This document shows, in pieces, positions 11,308 to 23,202 of a stretch of DNA of 64,000 bases. Positions within the stretch are counted from its first letter, which is position 1, and the number at the start of each line of letters is the position of its first letter. The translations under genes and the position numbers were made by a program. The DNA is from Oreohelix idahoensis (Eukaryota; Mollusca; Gastropoda; Stylommatophora; Oreohelicidae). Location of the stretch: NCBI GenBank assembly GCA_024509875.1, contig JAMPIV010016231.1:62001-126000 (forward strand), given 5' to 3'. The notes beneath the pieces are model-generated. The model had not been told where the DNA came from, made no database searches, and was given only the letters and a program-made list of their open reading frames with translations.

Positions 11308-12231
11308 GAGCTGATGGCACAAGTCAGGAAGACTTACCAAAAGTTTGTTGGTGAGCTGATGGCACAAGTTAGGAAGACTTACCAAAAGTTTGTTGGTGAG
11401 CTGATGGCACGAGTCAGGAAGACTTACCATAAGTTTGCTGGTGAGCTGATGGCACAAGTCAGGAAGACTTACCATAAGTTTGTTGGTGAGCTGATGGCAC
11501 ATGTCAGGAAGACTTACCATAAGTTTGTTGGTGAGCTGATGGCACAAGTCAGGAAGACTTACCATAAGTTTGTTGGTGAGCTGATGGCACAAGTCAGAAA
11601 GACTTACCGTAAGTTTGTTGGTGAGCTGATGGCACAAGTCAGGAAGACTTACCATACGTTTGTTGGTGAGCTGATGGCACGAGTCAGAAAGACTTACCGT
11701 AAGTTTGTTGGTGAGATGATGGCACAAGTCAGGAAGACTTACCGTAAGTTTGTTGGTGAGCTGATGGCACAAATCAGGAAGACTTACCATAAGTTTGTTG
11801 GTGAGCTGATGGCACAAGTCAGGAAGACTTACCATAAATTTGTTGGTGAGCTGATGGCACAAGTCAGGAAAACTTACCATAAGTTTGTTGGTGAGCTGAT
11901 GGCACAAGTCAGGAAGATTTACCATAAGTTTGTTGGTGAGCTGATGGCACAAGTCAGGAAGACTTACCATACGTTTGTTGGTGAGCTGATGGCACAAGTC
12001 AGGAAGACTTACCATAAGTTTGTTGGTGAGCTGATGGCACAAGTCAGGAAGACTTACCATAAGTTTGTTGGTGAGCTGATGGCACAAGTCAGGAAGACTT
12101 ACCATACGTTTGTTGGTGAGCTGATGGCACAAGTCAGGAAGACTTACTATAAGTTTGTTGGTGAGCTGATGGCACAAGTCAGGAAGACTTACTATAAGTT
12201 TGTTGAAGGCCTGTGCTCTTTGGTGAGCTGA
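11275..12231 (+). repeat. 45-bp in-frame minisatellite in a LINE C-terminus
   Basis: An open frame of 318 codons consists of about 20 copies of the 15-residue unit ELMAQVRKTYHKFVG (45 bp each), starting after KKTWTDLELMAQ and closing with EGLCSLVS and a stop. Related LINE copies have one unit only (ELMAQDRRTWHVFVEG at about 13049-13096; a similar stretch at about 49523-49590). So this is the terminal helix of an RTE-type LINE reverse transcriptase amplified 20-fold in frame, not a host gene. Variation between units is mostly at the H/Q/R-K/T position. The antisense frame at 11239-12177 is open too because a 45-bp repeat preserves all frames. Confidence 0.9.
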
Positions 12232-12246
12232 AAGGTGACGATGATG

Positions 12247-12690
12247 ATGTCTTTCTTTTTCTGTCTTTGTCTGTCTGTCTTTATCTTTACCTGTCTTTAT
12301 CTGTCTTTGTCTGTCTGTCTTTGTCTGTCTTTGTCTGTCTGTCTTTGTCTGTCTTTATCTGTCTTTTTCTGTCTTTGTCTGTCTGTCTTTGTCTGTCTTT
12401 ATGTCTTTGTCTGTCTTTATGTCTTTGTCTGTCTTTGTCTGTCTTTATGTCTTTGTCTGTCTTTATGTCTTTGTCTGTCTTTGTCTGTCTTTATCTGTCT
12501 GGAGTATGTTTTTTGTCTGTTTGTCTAGAGTCTGTTTTTGTCTGTCTAGAGTCTGTTTTGTCTGTCTGTCTAGAGTATGTATTTCTCTGTCTGTCTAGAG
12601 TCTGTTTTTGTCTGTCTGTCTAGTGTCTTTTTTGTCTGTCTGTCTAGAGTCTGTTTTTGTCTGTCTGTCTAGAGTCTGTTTTTTTATTAC
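12247..12690. repeat. (TCTG)n/(TCTTTG)n tract
   Basis: About 445 bp built from TCTG and TCTTTG units, changing near 12500 into a longer period with TCTAGAGTCTGTTTT units. Leu/Ser/Val-rich frames across it are artefacts. It directly follows the 3' end of the LINE at 12231 and its GATGATGATG tail. Confidence 0.95.
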
Positions 12691-12734
12691 CTATATATTA
12701 CTTAGCTGTATGACTACTTGTTACGGACTTTAAG

Positions 12735-13120
12735 TTATACACTTTTATAAACTGATGTTTGTGAAGAACAGAAAGATTGAAATGTTACGACAAGGACACC
12801 TGTATGCCGCTGATGACAAGAAGCAGAAACGTGCCAGTGGAACAAGAGATGAGAAGACGATTCTGGAGATGGATAAGACACATACTGAGAAAACTTGCTG
12901 AAAGCGTTAACAGGCAGTCCTTCTTCTGAAATCCTCGCGGTAAGACAAGCCAAGGTAGGCAGTAAGACAAGCCAAGGTACGCCGGAAAACATGGAGAAGA
13001 GAACTGGAGACAGAAGTGGACATGTTGAGGAAGACATGGAAAGACTCTGAGCTGATGGCACAGGACAGGAGGACTTGGCATGTGTTCGTTGAAGGTATAT
13101 GCTCCTTGGAAGTTTAAAAG
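12735..13120 (+). pseudogene. RTE-type LINE 3' fragment
   Basis: A second copy of the same LINE family's C-terminus. It starts in the TFIN-like segment (CACTTTTATAAACTGATG), passes through the GTGCCAGTGGAACAAGAGATG block, and ends ELMAQDRRTWHVFVEG with the ...CSL end and stop near 13115. A 22-bp GTAAGACAAGCCAAGGTA unit is duplicated at about 12940-12978. Reading is broken by frameshifts. It carries only one copy of the terminal 45-bp unit. Confidence 0.75.
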
Positions 13121-13289
13121 GTAATGAATGAATATGACGGCATCGCTGCAGATGGCCATGGTGCAGGAAGTTTACACCACATCACTTTAGATGCCGATGC
13201 TGTGGCTGCTAACGTAGCAAGTTGTTTTACATGGTGAGTTTTCTAGCCCCAGCCAAGACTTCACCTTTTTTTGTCACTTACCTGTTACA

Positions 13290-13570
13290 CAAACTAACCT
13301 GGATAAGGGAGAGATACTAAGGGCTATTAATGATCGCCTGCTGGATAATGACACTGCAATGAATGAATCAACCAGGCTAAGGCTGTTGGAGTTTGGCATC
13401 AAACGTGGGACTAGCAGAAATGGAAGTGAGAGAGGGTGCATCCGTCGTATGTACAACCAACGTGCTACAGGTACAATTAGCATTCATACTCTTCGACATT
13501 TGCTGAGGGAGACTTAGCATCTATGGGTTTGCCCGGAGTGCAGTGAGGTCGATTCTCAATAACAATAACC
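13290..13570 (+). pseudogene. LINE 3' remnant with terminal CPEC motif, copy 1
   Basis: It matches 17936-18255 by eye. The translation shows RLLEFGIKRGTSR near 13386-13425 and HLWVCPECS near 13517-13545, corresponding to RLLELDIKRGISW and HLWACPECS in the second copy. In the second copy this tail follows an RNase H C-terminal motif, so it is the end of a LINE carrying RNase H. Reading is broken by stops. Confidence 0.55.
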
Positions 13571-13831
13571 TGACATCAATTCTCCTTTTACCTGTAAGTT
13601 TTTGTCCCGTGTAGTTCCTGGGGTTTCTGATGAGACAAAGAAAGTATAGGGCAACTGGACCATCAGGCGTGTCGTACAAGGCCACTTTTATGAGGTTGTG
13701 CAAATGGCTGGCATTAGCATCTTGTAAAACAAATTGGTACAGAGACAACTGTTGTTAGATTGTGTCAATGTCTGGGGGGGGGGGGGTTACTTAGCTGCAG
13801 TAGTGGTTTCAAGCTCCATTCGGAGCGTAAA

Positions 13832-14050
13832 GGAACATGATGATGATGATTGTTCCCTCAAGCAGTCTGAAAAAAGGAACATGATGATGATGACTGTTCC
13901 CTCAAGCAGTCTGAAAAAAGGAACATGATGATGATGACTGTTCCCTCAAGCAGTCTGAAAAAAGGAACATGATGATGATGACTGTTCCCTCAAGCAGTCT
14001 GAAAAAAGGAACATGATGATGATGACTGTTCCCTCAAGCAGTCTGACAAA
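13832..14050 (+). repeat. 44-bp tandem array
   Basis: Five copies (starting at 13832, 13876, 13920, 13964 and 14008) of a unit beginning GGAACATGATGATGATGACT and ending in a CTGAAAAAA run. A poly-G run of 13-14 lies just upstream at about 13773-13786. The GATGATGATGA piece is like the tails of the local RTE-type LINEs, suggesting the unit contains a LINE tail. Confidence 0.9.
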
Positions 14051-14319
14051 AGTAACTAATATGAGGTTGTTCTAGAGGACTGACAACCTCATCGTATCAA
14101 ACAAATGTCTACAAAAACCACCACTGCAGTCACTATGTGAATGTTTTATGTAGGCTTCCTGCACGTGGACCAGCTACAGTGAATGCGCCCATATTCCCTA
14201 CGTAGCAAAATTAAAAATGATGATGTATTCATTGGCTACAGTTTATGTAAAGTATTTTAATTGTACACAGATATGAAATCTACTCGGTGTAGTAATTACA
14301 TATGTATTTTGTTGGAAAG

Positions 14320-14436
14320 CGTGTAAGGATGTAAGCGGACAGTGCTACAGTCAGAACTGGATGTGGAAGATCGGCGAAGACGTATATCAGTGCGTCAAGC
14401 AAGACCCATGGGGCTGGACGGTAGCTCGGATCTTTG
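14320..14436 (+). CDS. Host gene exon: Trp/Cys-rich segment
   Basis: A 117-nt exon lies between an AG at 14318-14319 and a GTAAGA donor at 14437. In phase 1 it encodes CKDVSGQCYSQNWMWKIGED, then VYQCVKQDPWGWTVARIF. It carries three cysteines and five tryptophans, consistent with continuation of the extracellular Cys-rich region in the exon at 10309. The preceding pyrimidine tract is weak (TATGTATTTTGTTGGAAAG), which lowers certainty. Both ends are phase 1, so it splices in frame from 10551 and into 48786. The following intron is about 34 kb and holds the transposon tower. Confidence 0.65.
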
Positions 14437-14559
14437 GTAAGAATTCAGCGTTGTTATCTGTCGTCTTCGTGTACTTTCACTTTTTATTTTTTTATTTTGT
14501 TTTTTTTGCTTGTTCTTGTACGTTCTGTTTTTTGTTTTTGTTTTTTGTTATTTCATGAT

Positions 14560-15490
14560 TAATCAAACACAAACAGCAGCTGTAAGAATTAGCAACGAAA
14601 TAGGAACGTTTCAGCAAGTCAAAAAGAGAGTCTGGCAGGAATGTGTGCTGTCACTGGATCTGTTCAATCTGTACAGTGAAAATATAATGAGATACCTAGA
14701 GGACATGCTAGGAATATCACTTGGCGGACATAATGTAAACAACTTGAGATACGCTGATGAATCAGCCTTAATAGCAAAAAGAGACAAGAAGCTGCTGGAA
14801 ATGGTTGATACACAGAAAGTGAAAATAAAGGCCACAGCTATAATAGATAAAAGACAGAAGTAATGGTCACATCAAAGAATACAGCATCCCCAGAAGTAAA
14901 TGGAACAGTTTTAACACGGATCAATAGATTCAAATACCTGGGCACATTAATAACAACGGATGGAAGATGCATCTCAGAAGTAAAGAGCAGAATACTCAGG
15001 CAAAAGCAGCATTCTATAAAATGGAGAGTATTTTATGCAAAAATTCTTTGGCATTGGAAGTAAGAAAGAGAGTTCTTCAGTGTTATATAGAACCAATCCT
15101 GACATATGGGAGTGAGTCATGGACAATTAGTATATAAGTAGAAAACACTAGAGGCCACGGAGATGTTTTTTCACAGAAGAATGTTAAAAATACCATGGAC
15201 AGCCAAAACGAGTAATGGCGATGTCCTGAAAGAGGCCAATGCGCACAGGAAACTTCTTTCACAAGTTACAAAGAAGCAATCCCCTTTTTGGGCATGTTAA
15301 TAGAAGAGGAAAGCTGGAATGTAACGTAACCACAGGTAAGATTGAAGGAAAGAGAGTTGGAGGAAGACAAAGAGAGCAAATACTTGAAAGTTTGACATCG
15401 TGGCATGGAAACAGTAGAATTGATAAATTGTACTTGAGACAGGAAGTTGATTTCCTACGCTACTAGGCATGGTACTTGATGATGATGATA
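14560..15490 (+). pseudogene. RTE-type LINE fragment (RT palm to 3' end)
   Basis: The + strand relic reads VKKRVWQECVLSLDLFNLYS (normally a G(V/T)RQGC..SP.LFN motif), then NNLRYADESALIA, where the catalytic YADD has become YADE. Further frames read FKYLGTLITTDGR, the LYG/WT-like region (TYGSESWTIS), FGHVNRRGKLE and a final GKIEGKRVGGRQRE...LTSWHGN block, ending near a TGATGATGATGATAA tail at about 15477-15490. Several frameshifts and stops break it. It lies just inside the large intron of the host gene. Confidence 0.8.
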
Positions 15491-17524
15491 ATTGTAGCGA
15501 GGTCGGAGGATATACAGGTGTATCTAGATGATACCAGATGATAGTGCTAGATCAGAATTCTGGACTAAAAGAAATACCCCAGTCTCAGAAATGAGCACTG
15601 GTATATGGATGGCACAGGTTATAGTCAGACTGTGAAGATCTTTTGACCAGGTGGTAAGAATTTAGTACAATAGTCTGTCTAGTCGCTTAAGACTATACTA
15701 TGCTTTAGTAACTTTAATAATAATAAACTTAACAAAGTCCTCGGGTACAATTATTAATCAATTTAATTATTTATAGGGATTTTGTCTTCTTTCTTTAGAA
15801 TGGATATGTTTGAAAAATTATATTATAGATATTCACATAATTAATTCAATATATTCACAAGATGTTTACAATATGCACTTGGCATCACTTTGATAAGCAA
15901 TAAAGTCACTGTTTATATATCATCTTTGAGTTCTGACTGATGATTGAATCAAATGTCATCATATGACGGCTCTCTCTCCATGATGTTTGTGAAATCAGTC
16001 TTTTAAGATATAACTTATCCTTGATGTCTGGACTGCTGGTTTTATATCTCTGCCAAACAGTTGTTGGTGGTAATGGGTGACACACGTCTGTCAATACTTG
16101 CAGTCAGTACTGGCCTTCCCATGCATTAGGGATACCAGTAACTCTGTGTAGATCAGTTATTGTGCTCCTAGTCAAATGTTGCAGGATTAGACGTATGGAT
16201 CTAACATTAGGCTTCTGATTATCAGATTACAGAATCGAACCTGAAACAACATGAGGTCCTGGGATAGACTCCACCTAGGAGTTCCTCTAGACTACAGGTC
16301 TGTGTGTGTCTGTCATCAGAATGTTGTATGCGCGTGATATGCACAAAATGTCATTGTTATATTGCCAGTTTTACAGATGTCTTGCTGCAGTGAAATTATC
16401 AAAGCAACAACAACGTGTACACATTTATTACATAATTTTTATATTACAAATCAGCTTGCATAGTCCATTCATCTGCTTCTTCTTCTTATCAACATATAGA
16501 GTGATCCGTTCTGCAATCCGTGATAAGCCTTGGAGATATCCAAATTTAGCCTTCTTCCTTCAATTCATCATCTTAATTCTTAATCCAATTCCATCCAATT
16601 GAATCAATACTTAAGTAGTTACAACATAGCACAAATACGAATTATTCTAAAACAAATATGGCATTATATACAAAACTAATCAAGTAACATTACTCACCCT
16701 CTAGCCACAGAAATACACTGGACAATACTTGGTTGAGATAGGCTACCCACAGTTACAGATGAGAACTAACTCGTGTCGAGCTCTGCTCTCAGTCCTTCGT
16801 ATATGGAATACTTCGGCGGTGTGGGTATCATTTCATATTTGCCTATCCTATAAATAGGCCAATAGCGGACCTCCTTCCAAGCATGACGTCACTAGGTTTC
16901 TGTTGACAAAATATCTTGACTAGCACGATACATTTTTGAGCTTTTGATTTAGTGGTCTATACATTCGTTAGTCGTTCTTGTTTTAAATGCATGCTATCGT
17001 TTTTATCCATATCTCTTTTTATTCAGACGACTTGTGGCTTTCTTTCCATATATAACTTTCCACATTCCGTTCAACCTACGATTTGCTAGACTGAGCAGAA
17101 GTGACAAAAGTCTAATCAAATCCCGTGTTGGCACAATTGAATTCAAATATTTCCGCAAATACTGCATGCCTTGCACCGTTACCTATACCTAAACATACCG
17201 TGTTTCCTCCTGGAATCAAAGGTGGAAGAATTATCTCTTCTCATCCATCCTGTTCGATATAATTCCATTCGAACGGTGCCACCTTTAACATAGAACAATG
17301 TTTGAATAAGCGTCCATATTTCCTAGGCATATTACGTCTCGGCTTGTGCCGTGAGCTCATGGCATTTCATTGGTCAATACAATTGCACAGCTAGAATCGA
17401 TCCCAAAGGTAGTGGTACCAATTTTGCTACAATGATGATGAATATTTGTGTGCGCTCCCAGTTGACAAGTACAAAAACAAGCTTTACGTTTTTCACTTTG
17501 TCTGAGAGCAAATCATAAAAAAGT
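15491..17524. other. No recognised gene
   Basis: About 2 kb of intron sequence with no domain, exon or repeat I can support. Short open frames on both strands look random. Confidence 0.5.
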
Positions 17525-17757
17525 CACATAGTAGATAATGCCGTAAGGAAGTGAAGTGTTAGAGACTTTACTACACTAGGTTCAGCTTCGAGAGGCGAGG
17601 TAACCAGTTTCCTTTGTCGCCGTCTTGCCTTCCCTAACTCAGGAGCAGTTAGGTACCCATTTACAACTAAGTAGACTGGAGCTTGAGACCACCGTGTGTT
17701 GAACCGGGTACGTTTACCGCAAGAGACCAGCACTCAAACCACTCTGCCAATAGTACA
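17525..17757 (-). mobile_element. tRNA-derived SINE
   Basis: On the minus strand a tRNA-like head is visible: TGGCAGAGTGGTTTGAGTGC (RNA polymerase III A box, about 17730-17749), followed at normal spacing by CCCGGTTCAACAC (B box, about 17693-17707). A non-tRNA body of about 170 bp follows, ending with GTAAAGTCTCTAACACTTC. The head looks most like a Ser/Leu-type tRNA. The body's terminal GAAGTGTTAGAGACT block also occurs as a minisatellite at 59420-59580. Confidence 0.65.
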
Positions 17758-17859
17758 CTCTGAAGCGGTATTCAGTCTTATTGTGTTGGACTTTCAGTTC
17801 TCGATTCGGAAAGTCCAAATTGAAGGGCAACGACATAAATGAAGAACATACATAGAGGC

Positions 17860-18255
17860 ATCAAACGTTTACGAACAGGTGTGGATGTACTGACCAGGTC
17901 ATGCAGGGGTTCAAGTTAATGAGAGAGCTGATCTGTTAGCCTCGAGAGCATCCATAGTGAGAACGCTATATATGGATAATGGATAGATACTAAGGACAAA
18001 TGATGTTCGTCTGTTAGAGATCGAGACATTGATCAATGAATTAACAATGCCAAGATTGCTGGAATTGGACATCAAACGTGGGATAAGCTGGCATAGACGA
18101 CTGAGAGGAAAGATCAGAGGATAAATCAATCGTGGTTACAATAAGCTTGCTATATCAACAATCACCAGTCACACACATCCCCATTGGCTGAGGGAGACGG
18201 AGCATCTTTGGGCTTGCCCGGAGTACAGTGATGCTGATTCTCAACAAAAACAACA
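17860..18255 (+). pseudogene. LINE 3' remnant with RNase H end and CPEC motif, copy 2
   Basis: The + strand reads GHAGVQVNERADLLASRASI (the conserved C-terminal part of a LINE RNase H), then RLLELDIKRGISW and HLWACPECSDADSQ. It aligns to 13290-13570. The combination marks the end of an I-type non-LTR ORF2. Stops and frameshifts are present. Confidence 0.7.
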
Positions 18256-18492
18256 ACAACTTTGTCCGTTCATCTGTCACATGACAAAACTTACGAAATA
18301 CTGGACTAGTTTTTATAAATGTTTCTATTTAAGGATTTGGCAAAAATGTGATCTGACCTAAAACGGATAACAATTAAAGGCACTTTATATTAGTATCAAA
18401 TAAAGATTACATTATCTGCTTACTGACTACAATGTCTTCTGTTGCCAATAACGGATCATGTCGTATGTTATCATAATTTCTAATTTTAAATT

Positions 18493-18554
18493 CCTTCATA
18501 TATTACACTTCAGCTCCACGTGAAGCCATAACCCGTCAATAAACCAATACAACC
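18493..18554 (+). repeat. Isolated monomer of the 61-62 bp satellite, left of the LINE
   Basis: One unit (TTCCTTCATATATTACACTT... to ...AATAAACCAATACAA) matches the array at 20744-21478 and stops exactly where LINE coding begins. The LINE thus sits between satellite monomers. Confidence 0.9.
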
Positions 18555-20743
18555 AAATGGTTACAGACCGATCAGCCTACTAAGCTGTGTAGGAAAACTG
18601 ATGGAGCGCATGATATACCAGACTGATGTGGCACCGGAAAGCAAACACCTATTAAACCATCAACAAGCAGGATTCAGACAACACAGATCCACTGAAGATC
18701 AAATCACATATATAGCTCAGGAAATCGAAGATGCCTTCCACGAAAAAAAAACACACGCTAGTGGTTTGGGTAGATTTAGAAAAAGCTTTCGATACAGTAT
18801 GGAAAGAGGGATTGAAAGTTAAACTGCAGAGAAGTGGTGTATGTGGGCGAATGTACAAATGGATTGGTCACTACCTGGAAAACAGAACCGCCAGAGTACA
18901 GCTGCAAGGACAGACTAGTAAAAAGTTTATATTAGAGCAGGGTGTCCCACAAGGGGGAGTCCTGTCACCTACACTGTTCCTTGCATACATAAATGACATA
19001 ACTGACAATATTCAACAAATAGCACACAATGCTTCCTTTGCAGATGACGTAGCGTTGTGGATCTCTGAAGAACGTATCACTACTGCAAACATTCTGATGC
19101 AGCAAGCACTAACATCACTTGAAGAGTGGGCCAAAACATGGCTCATGAAGATTAATGAAGAGAAAACAACGTACACTGTATTTTCCCTCTCAACTAGACC
19201 TCAGAGCTTCAAACTAGTACTAAACGGAGTAAATCTTCATTTAAATGAAAATCCGAACTAACTAGGCATTATTTTTGATCGCCGTCTGACTTGGAAAAAA
19301 CAGGTTGACAGAAATCGAATGAGAGCAAGACAAAGAATGGCAATCATGAAAAAACTTGCTGGAACAACTTGGGGTGCAGATGAGAAAGTGCTTAAGACGT
19401 TGTACACAGGGCGAGTGAGGCCAGTTCTTGAATATGGCATGGCAGCATGGGCAACAGCAGCTAAGACAAACTTCGATAAAATTAGCAGACTCCAAAATCA
19501 AGCAGTGAGAATTATAACGGGAGGCATGAAGTCAACACCTATAAAAGAACACGAAAAGATTACATGCCTCCAGCCAATGACAGATAGAAGAGACTGCAGG
19601 GCTCAGCAACAGGCCGACAAATTCAAAAGACTAACAGACCACCCAATGTGCCATAGAATAAATGCTCTTAGAAGGCAAAGACTCAAACGAAGTAATTTTG
19701 TAGAATCAACAAAACCACAAATGAGAGCAGTATCCATTGATGAAATATCCACTGTTAAACCCATCTACACTGCACACAAGCTTCCAGTTTGGAAACAAAA
19801 TCGTTTCACTAAAATGATAGAAAACATTCCTGGAATTGAAAGTAAAAAGAGCCAAACTGCAACAGATAGAAAATCCATAGCCACAAAATACATAGAGAAA
19901 CATTATCCACGCAACACCTGGACCCATGCATACACAGATGGATCAGCAACAAATGCAACAGAAAATGGAGGTGGGGGTGTCTTTCTGACATTGAGCACTG
20001 GTGCAGAAAAAAGGCTGTCAGTGGCGACAGGACGATTCTCCAGCAACTTCAGAGCATAGGCAGAGGCCTTGAAAATTGCAGCAGAGGTTATATTGACAGA
20101 AGAAACGGCAGAGAGACAAGTTGCTTTCTTTACTGATGCACAGTCAGTAATTGCAACGTTGAAAAGCCAAAATAATACAGACCTGGATGATCTCAGAGTA
20201 GTGCTCCACAAACTTTGTCGACGATTCAAAAGTGTTGTGATCCAATGGATCCCATCTCATTGTAATATCGCCGGCAATGAAGAGGCTGACAGAATGGCAA
20301 AAGAAGGTTCACATCTACCTCAGCCTGATGCAAGCATAACTTTTGAGGAGGCAAAGAGTTTTATCAGAATCAGTTACAGAAACAAATGGATTGTAGAACA
20401 TCCAGGGCACACACAGAATGATGCTTACTACCAGCTCCACAGAAGAGAACAAGTGATAATCTTCAGACTCCGCAATGGCCACAACAGATTGAGATACCAT
20501 CTATTCAACAAGCTAAAGATAGGAACTACCCATCAGTGTAACTGTGGCACTGATAAAATAACTGCTGAACATCTGCTTCAAAGTTGCCCCTTATATGTGG
20601 TACAGAGAAAGTGCATATGGCCGACGCCAGCTCCTTTCGTGGAAAAGCTTTACGGGGATTCAAATAGCCTCAAACTGACTACTGCTTTCTTTGAGAACAT
20701 TCAAGTGGACGTCTGAGAGTGTACGAAGAAGAAGAAGAAGCAG
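18555..20743 (+). mobile_element. I/Nimbus-type LINE with RT and RNase H, 5'-truncated
   Basis: This non-LTR retrotransposon copies itself by target-primed reverse transcription. The copy starts inside the reverse transcriptase at GYRPISLLSCVGKLMERMIY and continues with NHQQAGFRQHRSTEDQI, a frameshift near 18780, VVWVDLEKAFDTVWKEGL, GVPQGGVLSPTLFLAYINDI and the catalytic SFADDVALW. The thumb and connection region include LGIIFDRRLTWKKQVDRNRM and RPVLEYGMAAWATA. RNase H follows: AYTDGSATN, then FTDAQSVIATL, then WIPSHCNIAGNEEADRMAKE. A terminal zinc-like CNCGTDKITAEHLLQSCP precedes the end. Two in-frame stops (about 19258 and 20057) and the one frameshift inactivate it; otherwise it is well preserved. 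The 3' end is a (GAA)n run at 20725-20740. No endonuclease domain remains. Clade assignment (I/Nimbus) is inference from the RT+RNase H layout. Confidence 0.88.
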
Positions 20744-21478
20744 ATATATTACACTTCAGGTCCACGTGAAGCATAGCCCGTCAATAAACGAATACAATGC
20801 CTTCATATATTACACTTCAGGTCCCCGTAAACCATAGCCCGTCAATAAACGAATACAATTCCTTCATATATTACACTTCAGGTCCCCGTAAACCATAGCC
20901 TGTCAATAAACGAATACAATTCCTTCATATACTACACTTCAGGTCCCGGTAAACCATAGCCCGTCAATAAACGAATACAATTCCTTCATATATTACACTT
21001 CAGGTCCACGTGAAGCATAGCCCATCAATAAACCAATACAATTCCTTCATATATTACACTTCAGCTCCACGTGAAGACATAGCCCGTCAATAAACCAGTA
21101 CAATTCCTTCATATATTACACTTTAGCTCTCCGTGAAGCCATAGCCCGTCAATAAACGAATACAATTCCTTCATATATTACACTTCAGGTCCCCGTAAAC
21201 CATAGCCCGTCAATAAACGAATACAATTCCTTCATATATTACACTTCAGCTCCACGTGAAGACATAGCCCGTCAATAAACCAATACAATTCCTTCATATA
21301 TTACACTTTAGCTCTCCGTGAAGCCATAGCCCGTCAATAAACGAATACAATTCCTTCATATATTACACTTCAGCTCCACGTGAAGACATAGCCCGTCAAT
21401 AAACCAATACAATTCCTTCATATATTACACTTTAGCTCTCCGTGAAGCCATAGCCCGTCAATAAACGAATACAATTCC
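20744..21478 (+). repeat. 61-62 bp satellite array with higher-order structure
   Basis: About 12 tandem units (unit starts measured at the TTACAC motif: 20749, 20810, 20871, 20932, 20993, 21054, 21116, 21178, 21239, 21301, 21363, 21425). Three unit types are visible: one with GGTCCCCGTAAACCATAG, one with GCTCCACGTGAAGACATAG, one with GCTCTCCGTGAAGCCATAG. The last two alternate toward the right end, giving a dimeric higher-order repeat. Each unit contains CCCGTCAATAAAC. Confidence 0.95.
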
Positions 21479-22105
21479 TCCTGTCGTCTGCCATCAGCTC
21501 AAGTTCTTTCTTCGTCTTCTTCATTATTTTCCTTTTCCTCTCCAATTTTCTTCTCCGTGAGTTTTTCTGTAAAGTTCCGCTTGACTCACAATGAGAATGC
21601 CAGAAAACAGGTTTTCTCAATGTGTGTCCTATCCATCATCAATGCCGCCTCCTCGTCTCTGTTTGTTTAAGGCAGTGTTCGACAGTATGTTGTGTCTGAG
21701 AATAAAATACGTGTATTATACGTATTTTATGGGACAAAATGAAATACACGTATAATACGTTATTATACGTTAAATTAATATGGGTAAATTTGATATGGGG
21801 CGCTTTCCATAGGTAATGTGTGAAATTGCGTCATTGCCGCATAATGTGTAAAAAACAAGTTGCTTGTTTTTATGTAGCAAGGATTTTGCTGACACTTTAA
21901 AGATATTTATCATACATATATGTCGTATTTAAACTACAGCATGAATTACTAGACCAGGGGTCGTCAACCTTACCATGACAAAGAGGCAAATATTTAATTT
22001 TGTCTCCATTTTAAAAAACTGAGGAGCCACATGAAAAAAAATCACATGGTATCTCTTATTCAATAATATATATATATATATATTGAGTGTATATATATAT
22101 ACATA

Positions 22106-22640
22106 TCTCAAGAGCACCATATGCTGTGGATTTGCATACACATACCATCACTAATGATAAACAAGGCTCGTCCTCCTAAAGGCACGACTACAACATATAA
22201 TGCTGACAATAAGAAATAACGCCTGTATCAGGAATATCCCTTTAATGAACAAATGCACACAATATCGCCACTCAAGGCTACAAATATATGACATATATGA
22301 ATACACATAAATACGTGCCAGAGCAAACTTCTCTTAATAGAAATGGCTAATAACCGCCTATGACACAACATGGTGGCCTAGAATTAGCAATGACTTGAGC
22401 ACAGCTCACCGTAGCGGCCCTACTTTCCAACACTGAACCAACCTCCAAAATTGGATAGGGTAAACTCTGCGGTATATAGAAAAATGACACTAGTTAACAT
22501 CTCATACTACCATTACACACTACACTCCAAATACTCCACAGGAAAGCAAAACTCAGAATATGAAACTTATGGCACACTCTACTCAGCCAACTGCTGGGCA
22601 GGGAAAGACTCAGTATGTCCGCTCTTGGACCTGACTCAAT
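22106..22640 (-). repeat. LTR element B, 3' LTR, outer part
   Basis: It aligns without a break to 38206-38745. Element B is on the minus strand, so this is the terminal part of its 3' LTR. The LTR continues at 31415-31561 beyond element A. LTR ends inferred from the right copy are TGTCA...TGACA; here the outer end has mutated to TCTCA. The reconstructed LTR length is about 680 bp. Confidence 0.85.
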
Positions 22641-23165
22641 TGTAGCGAAATCTGTGAGATAATCGCTTATTTCAGTAAGATTTTAGTCCTATAATAATAA
22701 ATACACCCGCCCTCGGGTGTCTGACTATTTTCATCTTCGACGCCAGTAGAGCGCTGCCTTTTGTGCAGTGGGAATGCTAAGAAAATGACCCGCCGTAAAA
22801 TCTAACACGCTTTTAGTTTCGGTTTCGAAACGTACAATAAACATTTTAACATCTCGCCGATCTGCTGCACGAAACGGCGGAAAAAGTTTGAATTAACGTA
22901 ATATGTTTACTTTAACACTAAAATTTGCAATAATTCGGACATTTCCCAGTAATAAGAACGAGACGATTGTAATAATTAACGCCAACACTACCAAAGTTTT
23001 GAAAAACCCCTCTTCGCTCTGCAAGCGGTCTCTTTAATATATACACGCTGTGGGCAAAGCCAGCAGAGACAAACACACAGACAGTTTTCCATTTCCTCCT
23101 AGCGGTAAAATTCTGACATCACTCAAACGAGTTGGTTATTTGAATAATGAAAGAAATGATAGAGA

Positions 23166-23202
<37 letters not shown>

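Noticed and set aside
11239..12177. 312-codon minus-strand frame with LCHQLTNKLMVSLPD repeats
   Set aside because: Antisense of the 45-bp LINE minisatellite; a unit of a multiple of three with no stops keeps several frames open.
12213..12623. Cys/Leu/Val-rich frames of up to 136 codons
   Set aside because: They translate the (TCTG)n array.
17530..17757. Genuine tRNA gene
   Set aside because: A and B boxes are present, but the cloverleaf does not close, the head runs into a SINE body, and the tail is repeated elsewhere.
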